This document shows, one piece after another, positions 1 to 5,213 of a stretch of DNA of 7,435 nucleotides. Position 1 is the stretch's first letter, and every line of letters starts with the position of its first letter. Source of the DNA: an uncultured Chloroflexota bacterium (GTDB lineage: Bacteria; Chloroflexota; Limnocylindria; Limnocylindrales; Limnocylindraceae); the NCBI GenBank assembly GCA_937864085.1, contig CALMIH010000109.1:1-7435 (forward strand), read 5' to 3'. The position numbers were made by a program, and so were the translations under genes. The notes beneath the pieces were generated by a model, which had not been told where the DNA came from, made no database searches, and was given only the letters and a program-made list of their open reading frames with translations.

Positions 1-30
1 CGAGGGCCGTTGGCCGCTATGCGTTCGCAG

Positions 31-177
31 TTACGCGAGCGCGAGCTGAAAATCAGCCACCGTGCCGCACTTCTGGCAGATGCCGGAGAGCGCTGGCTTG
101 CCGTTCTTCATCGTGACCTTCTTCGTGTCAATGGCCTCTCGCTTGGCCTTGCACTTAACGCAATACACTTCAGGCAT
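31..177 (-). CDS. DUF5679-type zinc-ribbon protein, 48 aa
   Basis: This is a very small protein with two CxxC knuckles: C6-V-K-C9 near the N-terminus and C34-Q-K-C37 near the C-terminus. They are separated by a basic stretch with the core VTMKNGKPA. This matches the DUF5679 family, whose members share the YCVKCKAK opening, the TMKNGRPA core and a final CxxCG. Function is unknown; by analogy with other zinc ribbons it may bind zinc and contact nucleic acid or the ribosome (inference). The open frame extends upstream to 456, but I start it at the ATG at 177 because family homology begins there and a strong ribosome site (GGGAGGTT, 191-184) sits 6 nt upstream. It has its own promoter and a long leader. 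No gene follows it inside the window. Confidence 0.9.
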   Translation of the reverse strand: MPEVYCVKCKAKREAIDTKKVTMKNGKPALSGICQKCGTVADFQLALA

Positions 178-310
178 GTTCAGAACCTCCCTTGGGTCGC
201 GCACCTCCGCGCGGTCCACTACAACCCCACGCGGGGCATAGAGCGCGTCCGGCAACATGCCGACCGCGGAGCGCCCCTGGAGTCCCGAGGGGACCCACGA
301 GCAATCACCG
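178..310 (-). promoter_or_regulatory. Structured ~130-nt 5' leader of the DUF5679 gene
   Basis: This is the stretch between the predicted transcription start (about 310) and the ATG at 177. Read as minus-strand RNA it can form four local hairpins: a 7-bp stem with one G-U pair and a triloop (280-296), a 5-bp stem with a 3-nt loop (250-262), a 4-bp CCCC/GGGG stem (225-236), and a 5-bp CGCGC/GCGCG stem (198-213). The loop of the last hairpin is GGAGGU, an SD-like sequence, and a second GGAGGU at 190-185 is the actual ribosome site. I do not recognise a known riboswitch. No start codon lies at a usable distance from the upstream SD-like site. The stems were found by eye. Confidence 0.4.
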
Positions 311-316
311 AGGATT

Positions 317-345
317 AGGATAGGCAGCCGCCCCCTCGTGGTCAA
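317..345 (-). promoter_or_regulatory. Sigma70-type promoter for the DUF5679 gene
   Basis: On the minus strand there is a -35 element TTGACC (345-340), a 17-bp spacer and a -10 element TATCCT (322-317). The hexamers match consensus at five and four of six positions, and the spacing is optimal. Transcription would start near 310 and run into the zinc-ribbon gene. This is the best promoter I can see in the window. Confidence 0.6.
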
Positions 346-670
346 CAGGCGTTTCGCACAACGGGAGCACGACCAGCCGAACCACCCCTCCCCGCCAGAG
401 CTCGAGCCGCCCTTCGTGGACCTGAAGCGATGTAACAATTGTCCGCAGCCACCCACGCTCAGGGTCTGACGGGGCGGCGATCGTGGGCACCCCGAGCGGG
501 AGGGGGTTACAGCGTTGAGGGGGCTTTCGGCTGGGCCCGCACCCGGTCAGCACGCCTTCCCCCTGCCTCCAATCGCAGAGTGACCTCTTTTGGCACAAGT
601 CCTGCCACAGAGTCGAGCCAGAGACGATTAGGATGTCTCTACGCCAAAAGATGGGGTCGGAGGAGGAGAG
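346..670. other. Intergenic region between divergent genes; no gene recognised
   Basis: I find no convincing coding region or known structural RNA here. Open frames across it read as low-complexity Arg/Pro/Ser-rich translations without ribosome sites. Recognisable elements are an 8-bp AT palindrome ACAATTGT (435-442), a weak ACCCC/GGGGT stem (489-507), and a nested pair of inverted repeats just before the membrane-protein gene (586-651). It probably carries the regulatory region of the 671-1384 gene. Confidence 0.5.
586..651 (+). repeat. Nested inverted repeats in the leader/promoter of the 671-1384 gene
   Basis: A perfect 9-bp inverted repeat, TCTTTTGGC (586-594) and GCCAAAAGA (643-651), encloses a second perfect 6-bp repeat, AGAGAC (620-625) and GTCTCT (635-640). 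The inner loop GATTAGGAT contains TAGGAT (629-634), which resembles a -10 box, but there is no good -35 element at the right distance. It could be an operator around a promoter or a hairpin in the 5' leader; I cannot tell which. It ends 19 nt before the ATG. Confidence 0.4.
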
Positions 671-1384
671 ATGTCAAAGTCAACCAACGCAGAGGCCCGA
701 GCAGAGGCGCGCCGACGCAGTCGCATTGCTGCAAAGGAGCGTGCCGAGCGCGGTGATGAGCCCCCAGAGACGGCAGTAGCGCCTGCAGCGCAGACCGCAG
801 CAGGCCAGTCTGCTCAGGGCAGCCTCGGCTTCCGCGCCGCCTTCCGCGGCTCATTTGGCGTCGCGCCGATTCGTGACGATCTTCGCCAGCTCCCTCGCCT
901 ACTACGAACGCGCGCCTTCTTCGTTCCACTCGCGGCGATTATCGTGACGACAGCTGTTGCCACGCAGCAGGGAGTGCTCTCAACCAGCGTCGGCCAACTT
1001 GCTGTTCAGTCAATCCTCTTGCCGCCAGCATTTGTTATTGCTTTCCTCGCCGGAATGTTGACGCGGCGCGGATCATGGCTCCTCGGTGGGGTCTTCGGGG
1101 TGATCACCTATGGCGGCGCACTGCTGGTTGGGAGCGTGGCAGATCTCTCAGTGCTTGATGCAACGAATCCGGTCCGTACGTTCCTTGAACAGAACGTTGC
1201 GCACGCTAAAGATGGTGGTGCGCTGGCTGGTGACCTCTATGGGGTTGCGGTCTCAGGAATCTTCGCTGGCGCATTTGCCGGATGGTATGGACGCTTCCTT
1301 CGATCAATGTCACCAGCGCGTCCATCCTCACGCGATCTGCGCAGGCGAGACGCCACGCAGCGAAAGGGCGGCGGTCGCCGCTAG
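671..1384 (+). CDS. Four-helix integral membrane protein of unknown function, 237 aa
   Basis: I do not recognise the family. The start ATG is preceded by a strong GGAGGAGGAG ribosome site ending 4 nt upstream. Residues 1-50 form a hydrophilic, Ala/Arg/Glu-rich, probably cytoplasmic region with a helical character around AEARAEARRRSRIAAKERAE. Four hydrophobic segments follow at about 82-99, 111-131, 135-156 and 188-206. The C-terminal 30 residues are strongly basic (many Arg/Lys, ending GGGRR), which suggests a cytoplasmic tail that could touch RNA, ribosomes or acidic lipid (inference). With four helices, both ends can lie inside the cell. It diverges from the zinc-ribbon gene and converges with the small peptide gene 9 bp downstream. 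No catalytic motif is visible. Confidence 0.8.
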   Translation: MSKSTNAEARAEARRRSRIAAKERAERGDEPPETAVAPAAQTAAGQSAQGSLGFRAAFRGSFGVAPIRDDLRQLPRLLRTRAFFVPLAAIIVTTAVATQQGVLSTSVGQLAVQSILLPPAFVIAFLAGMLTRRGSWLLGGVFGVITYGGALLVGSVADLSVLDATNPVRTFLEQNVAHAKDGGALAGDLYGVAVSGIFAGAFAGWYGRFLRSMSPARPSSRDLRRRDATQRKGGGRR

Positions 1385-1405
1385 GCGCAGAAACTACTTC
1401 TGCGC
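1385..1405. terminator. Hairpin between convergent genes, possible bidirectional terminator
   Basis: A perfect 8-bp stem GCGCAGAA (1385-1392) / TTCTGCGC (1398-1405) has the 5-nt loop ACTAC. It begins right after the TAG of the plus-strand membrane gene, and its loop contains the stop codon of the minus-strand peptide gene. The location fits transcript ending in both directions. No T-rich tract follows on either strand, so it is not a classical intrinsic terminator and may instead protect 3' ends. Confidence 0.4.
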
Positions 1406-1501
1406 AACCTGCAGAGCAATCAGGAGTAGCGAGAGCGAGAAGAGCCCAACGACGAGGAGCAGCGGCATCAACTTCTCGTTGCGCTTCAGCTTTGGCGCCA
1501 T
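1394..1501 (-). CDS. Small single-pass membrane peptide, 35 aa
   Basis: This short gene is easily missed. It starts at ATG 1501, 5 nt after a full-strength ribosome site AAGGAGG (1513-1507), and ends at TAG 1394. The peptide has a basic N-terminus (MAPKLKRNEK), one hydrophobic helix at about residues 11-33 rich in Leu, Val and Ile, and a short tail ending QVAQK. The positive-inside rule predicts the N-terminus in the cytoplasm. It lies 26 bp downstream of the lipoprotein gene on the same strand, so it is probably the last gene of the eamA-lipoprotein operon. The ribosome site and textbook membrane-peptide layout are strong support for coding. The family and function are unknown; small peptides like this often sit beside a larger membrane protein, here perhaps the permease (inference). 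Confidence 0.75.
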   Translation of the reverse strand: MAPKLKRNEKLMPLLLVVGLFSLSLLLIALQVAQK

Positions 1502-1527
1502 GGCAACCTCCTTAAACTGATCAACGC

Positions 1528-2022
1528 CTACGGTGCGGGGCAACCCTCACCAAGATAAACCACGATTGATGTCCGTGAGCCGAGGGGCTCGACGATCATC
1601 GTTGCTGTGCAAGCCCCCTGATCACGTGTTGCGCTGATCTTAAAGCGCGTCCCGTTTGCTGTTGGTTCGGCAACCTCCCAGGCGAGTCGACGCAGCTCAT
1701 CAACAGCGGCGCGCGTCGCCTCCTCAACGCCCATGCGGCTGAAAATCGAGCCGCTTGCGAGTAGGTCGAGACGCGTCTCAGCACTCCCCTCCGCAAGGAG
1801 TGGGAAGTCGGCCGGAAGGCGTCCCCAGATGCGCCCGTACTCGCTGCTGATCACCGTTGCGGGAGCGAGGCTGCCACTCGGGATTGGGCTCTCTCCGCCG
1901 CCACCACCACACCCAGCAAACACGAGCAGACTCGTAGCAAGGAGGCTCAGGAGGGGTGGAGTAGGGCGGAGGCCAAGATGGGGCAACACCTTGTGAGGAT
2001 AGCGCCCCCGCCCGAAGGTCAT
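1528..2022 (-). CDS. Putative lipoprotein, 164 aa
   Basis: The N-terminus is a signal peptide with a hydrophobic core (about residues 23-36) and a lipobox-like VFAGC, giving lipidation at Cys38. Phe at -3 is less usual than Leu. A Gly-rich linker follows (GGGGG at about 39-43), then a roughly 110-residue extracytoplasmic domain with two late cysteines, C138 and C161, that could form a disulfide. The domain has an alpha/beta pattern (helix around EEATRAAVDELRRLAWEV, then strands), but I do not recognise it. The open frame extends to 2277, but that part lies antiparallel-free inside eamA and reads as Ser/Arg shadow. I take ATG 2022, 19 nt after the eamA stop; GTG 1989 would give a more typical 27-residue signal peptide. 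Neither start has a clear ribosome site. Confidence 0.75.
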   Translation of the reverse strand: MTFGRGRYPHKVLPHLGLRPTPPLLSLLATSLLVFAGCGGGGGESPIPSGSLAPATVISSEYGRIWGRLPADFPLLAEGSAETRLDLLASGSIFSRMGVEEATRAAVDELRRLAWEVAEPTANGTRFKISATRDQGACTATMIVEPLGSRTSIVVYLGEGCPAP

Positions 2023-2041
2023 AATAGTACAGATGTTCTTT

Positions 2042-2953
2042 TTATGCAGGGAGGGTTGCAAGGATGATGCCGAGGAGGATCGCCCCAAGGCCGAGGAGCT
2101 GCGGGGCACGGAGGCGCTCCTTGTAGACGAGGTAGCCGCCGAGTACCACGATGATCGGGCCGAGCGAGCTGAGGAGTGAGACGGCCCAGGTGGGGCCCAC
2201 CTCGAGGGCGGCGGCGAAGACGAAGAAGGCGACGGTGTCTCCCAGGCCGACGAGCGCCGCCAGGAGGATGCCGCCACGTGTCAGCCGATGCCCCTCACCG
2301 AGGAGATCGGTACGGCCCCACTTCGGGAGCGAGGTGCGCTTGGCGCGAATGATCAGCAGGATCGTCCAGACCGTAGCGAAGTTGCCGATCCTTGACAGCG
2401 TGATCGCCGTGCTCCAGCCGAAGGCCTTGATCGGGATCGTGAGGAGCACCGTGATCACGGCGAAGGAGAAGAGTCCGACCAGCGCAAAGGCGACACCGGG
2501 GCTGGCGAGCGAAGCGCGTCTATCGCGCCCGCTCCCTGTGGTGCGCAGGCCAAGGAGGGCGATCCCCGCCCCTACGGCAACAACGCCACCAACGTTCGCC
2601 ACGGTGAGCTGCTCGCCAAGGAAGAGGGCGGCGAGGAATGCCGAGAGCGCTCCATATGCGGAGATCGTTGGGGAGACCACGCTGAGCGGTCCGAGCCTGA
2701 AGGCGGTGAAGACGGCGATATATGAAATCCCAGCGCCCACCCCCATTGCGAGCGTTGCCGCCACGATCAGTGGATCAAGATCTTGGGTGAGCAGTCCGCG
2801 CGCGATCGCCACGCCACCCGCCAAGACGAGCGAGGTGCTAACGGCAATCACCACCACACGAAGGGAGCCGATGCGCCGGCCAACGTAGGTGGTAACGAGG
2901 TCTGTTGCGCCCCAGAGGGCGGCAGAGAGGAGGGCGAGGGCGAGGGGGCTCAT
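2042..2953 (-). CDS. EamA/DMT-superfamily permease, 303 aa
   Basis: This is an inner-membrane transporter of the drug/metabolite (DMT) superfamily with two tandem EamA repeats. The first half (about 1-137) ends in GEQLTVANVGGVVAVGAGIALL. The second half (about 154-302) ends in the parallel motif KERLRAPQLLGLGAILLGI, so the internal duplication is visible. The SAYGALSAFLAALFLGE and SSLGPIIVVLGGYLVYKE segments are typical of the family. About ten hydrophobic helices are expected and the length is normal. Substrate cannot be read from sequence; relatives export amino acids, nucleosides or other metabolites. The ATG at 2953 gives a normal family N-terminus but has no ribosome site; TAGCAT (2965-2960) lies 6 nt upstream, which would fit a leaderless message. 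It heads a probable operon with the lipoprotein and the 35-aa peptide. Confidence 0.9.
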   Translation of the reverse strand: MSPLALALLSAALWGATDLVTTYVGRRIGSLRVVVIAVSTSLVLAGGVAIARGLLTQDLDPLIVAATLAMGVGAGISYIAVFTAFRLGPLSVVSPTISAYGALSAFLAALFLGEQLTVANVGGVVAVGAGIALLGLRTTGSGRDRRASLASPGVAFALVGLFSFAVITVLLTIPIKAFGWSTAITLSRIGNFATVWTILLIIRAKRTSLPKWGRTDLLGEGHRLTRGGILLAALVGLGDTVAFFVFAAALEVGPTWAVSLLSSLGPIIVVLGGYLVYKERLRAPQLLGLGAILLGIILATLPA

Positions 2954-2975
2954 CTCAAGATGCTAGCCGTCCGCG

Positions 2976-2984
2976 TGCTATTCT
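2976..2984 (+). promoter_or_regulatory. Extended -10 promoter for tRNA-Ala(CGC)
   Basis: TGC-TATTCT is an extended -10 element (TGn plus a hexamer matching four of six consensus positions) ending 11 nt before the first base of the tRNA, which leaves a leader of about 5 nt. No good -35 hexamer is present, which extended -10 promoters tolerate. The same arrangement is seen at the second tRNA. Confidence 0.45.
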
Positions 2985-2995
2985 GCCGCTTCCGT

Positions 2996-3071
2996 GGGGC
3001 TGTAGCTCAGTTGGTAGAGCGCTACATTCGCATTGTAGAGGCAAGGGGTTCGAATCCCCTCAGCTCCACCA
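2996..3071 (+). tRNA. tRNA-Ala (anticodon CGC), CCA encoded
   Basis: A full cloverleaf can be drawn: acceptor GGGGCTG/CAGCTCC, D stem GCTC/GAGC, anticodon stem CTACA/TGTAG, T stem AGGGG/CCCCT with loop TTCGAAT. The anticodon loop TTCGCAT gives CGC at 3029-3031, reading the Ala codon GCG. The G3:U70 wobble pair, the main alanine identity element, is present. CCA is encoded at 3069-3071. The stop codon of the convergent ygjP-like gene begins 5 bp beyond the end. Confidence 0.97.
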
Positions 3072-3076
3072 CCACC

Positions 3077-3793
3077 TCAACGAACTGCGCCGAGCGCTGG
3101 GGCGAGGCGCTGCAACTCGCGCATCCGTGCCGCCTCATCAGGGAGGTGCCGCTCAACGAGCTGCCGGAAGCGAACACCGTGACCACGCGCCCGAAGGTGC
3201 GCAAGTTCGTGAACGATCACCGCCTCAAAACAAGAAGGTGGTGCCATCACCAGCCGCCAAGAGAGGGAGATCGTCCCGTCAGCCGATGCGCTCCCCCATC
3301 GAGAACTCTGATCGCCAATGCGCAGTCGGGTCGGGTGCACCTTCATCTCTGGCGCGTAGACAACGATCATCTGCTCGGCAACGCTGCGCGCGCGGCGGCG
3401 CAGCCATGTGGTCAGACGAGCACGAAGGAGCGTCTCGCTGCTCGCTACCTTTTCAGGGACGAGAATCTCGCCTCTCGAAACGCTGATCGCCGTCACCTCG
3501 GCTGAGCGAATGCGATGCGCGCGACCGGCGTACGGAATCAACCCTCCAAGGACGAGCTGCCCGTCCGTCCCGAGCGCGGCGCGGCGATCGCGCAACTCCG
3601 CGAGTGAACGCTCCACCCAGGCCGCGCGTTCTTCAATGAAGGCCTCAACGTCGCGTCGTGCACGCTCCTCACCGATACGCGCAGGGACGACTGCCTCGAG
3701 GCCACGCTCTGGATCAATGTGCAGCGTCAGCCGTTTCGCGCGTGGGCTGCGGACGAGCGTGTATGGGAATCGAGTCCCTGATTTGTCACTCAC
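3077..3793 (-). CDS. YgjP/DUF45-family (M48-like) zinc metallohydrolase, 238 aa
   Basis: The fold is recognised from two blocks. The first is SSRWGSASADGTISLSWRLV at about residues 164-183, the family's SRWGSC-G-I-LNWRL signature with Ala in place of the usual Cys. The second is the zinc motif H195-E-L-A-H199, with a likely third ligand at H205 in ARGHGVRF. The N-terminal part (YTLVRSPRAKRLTLHID, then VPARI and an E-R-AAW helix) is also typical. Members are metal-dependent hydrolases: YgjP has been linked to nucleotide hydrolysis and others are called peptidases, so the substrate is open. I chose the GTG at 3793 because family similarity begins just after it. A longer GTG start at 3868 would overlap the MFS start by 11 bp and add a non-conserved 25 residues. 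Neither start has a good ribosome site. Confidence 0.88.
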   Translation of the reverse strand: MSDKSGTRFPYTLVRSPRAKRLTLHIDPERGLEAVVPARIGEERARRDVEAFIEERAAWVERSLAELRDRRAALGTDGQLVLGGLIPYAGRAHRIRSAEVTAISVSRGEILVPEKVASSETLLRARLTTWLRRRARSVAEQMIVVYAPEMKVHPTRLRIGDQSSRWGSASADGTISLSWRLVMAPPSCFEAVIVHELAHLRARGHGVRFRQLVERHLPDEAARMRELQRLAPALGAVR

Positions 3794-3828
3794 GGGCAGT
3801 ATTGTCGCACGCCAGGCTGCCTCTACCA

Positions 3829-3858
3829 ATCGCAGAAAGGTGTGCGATGCTCTGTCAA
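3829..3858 (-). promoter_or_regulatory. Candidate promoter for the ygjP-like gene
   Basis: A perfect -35 hexamer TTGACA lies on the minus strand at 3858-3853. With an 18-bp spacer the -10 would be TGCGAT (3834-3829), which is a poor match. It would give a leader of about 30 nt before GTG 3793. The -35 box covers the first base of the MFS start codon, so the divergent genes would share this DNA. It also favours the shorter hydrolase start, because the longer one lies upstream of this promoter. Confidence 0.3.
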
Positions 3859-5060
3859 TGAGTTCCACACCCCTTAGCCGACGTAGCCGTTCCGCGATCT
3901 ACATTGCGGTCTTCCTGACGTTCATTGATAACTTCGCACTTCTCCCCGTCATTGGGCCACGTGCCCAAGAGCTCGGCGGCACACCATTCTTGGTGGGCAT
4001 TGCAATTGCGGCGTATTCACTTGCAAACCTCGCCTTCAATCTGATTGGCGGAGCACTCGCGGACCGACTAGGACGGCGACGCGTTGTGGTGGCGGCACTG
4101 GTCATCAGCCCCGCCGCGATTGCGGTCTACGCGTTCGCTGATTCGCTACCCCTCTTCTTGGCGGCGCGCGTCATCCACGGCGCTTCGGGTGGTGTCCTCG
4201 CCGCTGCGCTCTTCGCGTTGCTCGGTGACGTTGCTGCGCCAGGCGAGCGCGGCAAGACGCTCGGACGTGCTGGTGCCCTCATTGGTGTTGCAGCGGTGGT
4301 TGGACCCGCCGGTGCGGCACTTGTTGCCAACGCTGCAGGGATCAACGCCGTGTTCCTTGGGCTTGCGCTGCTGATTGCTGGCGGCCTTCTCGCCGTCCTT
4401 CCACTCCTTCCAGAGACGTTCACGCCCTCCGTTGCCCGCATCCGGACTCCTGGCGCATGGCGACGCATCCTTAGGAACCGTAACCTGCGCGTGGCGCTCC
4501 TCGCGATCTTCGGCCTAGAGGCAGCGGTCGGGTCAATTACGGGCTTCATCAAAGATGGTCTTTTTCAGCGTGCGCTTGAGATGGGACGCGACACTGAGGG
4601 TGCGCTCCGCTACGCAACCAGTGTGAGCGGCGGGCTCTTCAGCATCTTCGGACTTGTCGCTATCGCGATCATGCTGAGTCGATTCGCAGCGCGCGTCGAC
4701 AAGCGAGGTCCGTTTGGGATTTCGCTTGTTGGACTCGGCGCAATCCTTACGGCACTGATCTTGCTCGCGGTTAGCCCAAGGCTCGAAATCGATCTGGTCG
4801 CAATGATCCTCTACGGCGTTGGATACGGACTGATCTTCCCTGCAGCAGCGGGTGCGGTTGCCATGGCAACAGAGCCTGGAGAGCGCGGCCGCGCGAGCGG
4901 CGCATTCAATCTCTCGTTTGATCTTGGGATCTCGGCGGGCCCCATCCTTGGCGGCACGTTGGCCACGCTGATCGTTGGCCTCACCCCCTTCTCGGGCGGG
5001 CTCCTGCTCGTGGCGTTCGCGCTCCTCCTCCTCCCTGTCGTAGGTCGCGAAGCCTCCTGA
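3858..5060 (+). CDS. MFS transporter, DHA1-like putative exporter, 400 aa
   Basis: This is a major facilitator superfamily protein of standard 400-residue, 12-helix length. Visible motifs are motif A, GGALADRLGRRR (64-75), in the loop between helices 2 and 3; a motif B-like RVIHGASGG (Arg104) in helix 4; and a motif C-like G-VAAVV-GPAGAAL (about 143-155) in helix 5, which is typical of proton-driven antiporters. A second GPILGG occurs near the end. Substrate is unknown; a drug or metabolite exporter is the likely class. I start at ATG 3858 because the upstream open frame back to 3408 is antisense to the hydrolase gene and not MFS-like. The nearest purine-rich tract (AGAAAGG, ending at 3840) is too far upstream to be a good ribosome site. 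The TGA stop at 5058-5060 forms part of the tRNA promoter downstream. Confidence 0.9.
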   Translation: MSSTPLSRRSRSAIYIAVFLTFIDNFALLPVIGPRAQELGGTPFLVGIAIAAYSLANLAFNLIGGALADRLGRRRVVVAALVISPAAIAVYAFADSLPLFLAARVIHGASGGVLAAALFALLGDVAAPGERGKTLGRAGALIGVAAVVGPAGAALVANAAGINAVFLGLALLIAGGLLAVLPLLPETFTPSVARIRTPGAWRRILRNRNLRVALLAIFGLEAAVGSITGFIKDGLFQRALEMGRDTEGALRYATSVSGGLFSIFGLVAIAIMLSRFAARVDKRGPFGISLVGLGAILTALILLAVSPRLEIDLVAMILYGVGYGLIFPAAAGAVAMATEPGERGRASGAFNLSFDLGISAGPILGGTLATLIVGLTPFSGGLLLVAFALLLLPVVGREAS

Positions 5061-5066
5061 TACACT
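5058..5066 (+). promoter_or_regulatory. Extended -10 promoter for tRNA-Ala(GGC), overlapping the MFS stop codon
   Basis: TGA-TACACT forms an extended -10 element (TGn plus a hexamer with four of six matches) ending 10 nt before the tRNA, almost the same geometry as at the first tRNA-Ala. Here the TGn is the TGA stop codon of the MFS gene. There is no clear -35 hexamer. Readthrough from the MFS gene is also possible, since no terminator is visible. Confidence 0.45.
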
Positions 5067-5076
5067 CGCCCTCCTC

Positions 5077-5152
<76 letters not shown>

Positions 5153-5193
5153 AGCTGCCAGACGGCACACTCGTGTCGAACAGCACGCTTGCG

Positions 5194-5204
5194 AAGGAGA
5201 GGAG
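5194..5204 (+). promoter_or_regulatory. Ribosome site fixing the GTG start of leuS
   Basis: Two overlapping purine-rich sites, AAGGAG (5194-5199) and AGGAG (5200-5204), end 9 nt before GTG 5214. They support this non-ATG start, after which the protein reads straight into the LeuRS N-terminus. Confidence 0.7.
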
Positions 5205-5213
5205 TCCCGCACC

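Noticed and set aside
5..15. GGCC-GTT-GGCC as a terminator of the zinc-ribbon gene
   Set aside because: The stem has only 4 bp with no T-tract, and the window edge prevents seeing what follows.
178..456. Upstream extension of the zinc-ribbon frame to 456 (141 aa)
   Set aside because: The extra N-terminus is low-complexity Arg/Gly-rich, the family begins at the ATG at 177 with a strong ribosome site, and the extension crosses the predicted promoter.
530..575. Possible SRP (4.5S) RNA core on the minus strand, from a GGAA with flanking GC-rich sequence
   Set aside because: The flanks do not pair into the helix 8 stem and the conserved internal-loop bases are absent. RNase P RNA and tmRNA signatures were also looked for and not seen.
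305..598. 97-aa minus-strand frame in the intergenic gap
   Set aside because: It has no ribosome site, shows no domain, has atypical composition and runs through the predicted promoter.
2023..2277. N-terminal extension of the lipoprotein frame into eamA
   Set aside because: The extension is Ser/Arg/Pro shadow sequence inside the permease gene and would place the signal peptide internally.
2151..2888. 245-aa plus-strand open frame antisense to eamA
   Set aside because: It is a long shadow typical of high-GC coding DNA: Pro/Ala/Thr/Arg-rich with no recognisable domain, opposite a clear permease.
3408..3857. 150-residue N-terminal extension of the MFS frame
   Set aside because: It is antisense to the hydrolase motifs, Arg/Ser-rich and not MFS-like; the transporter is complete from ATG 3858.
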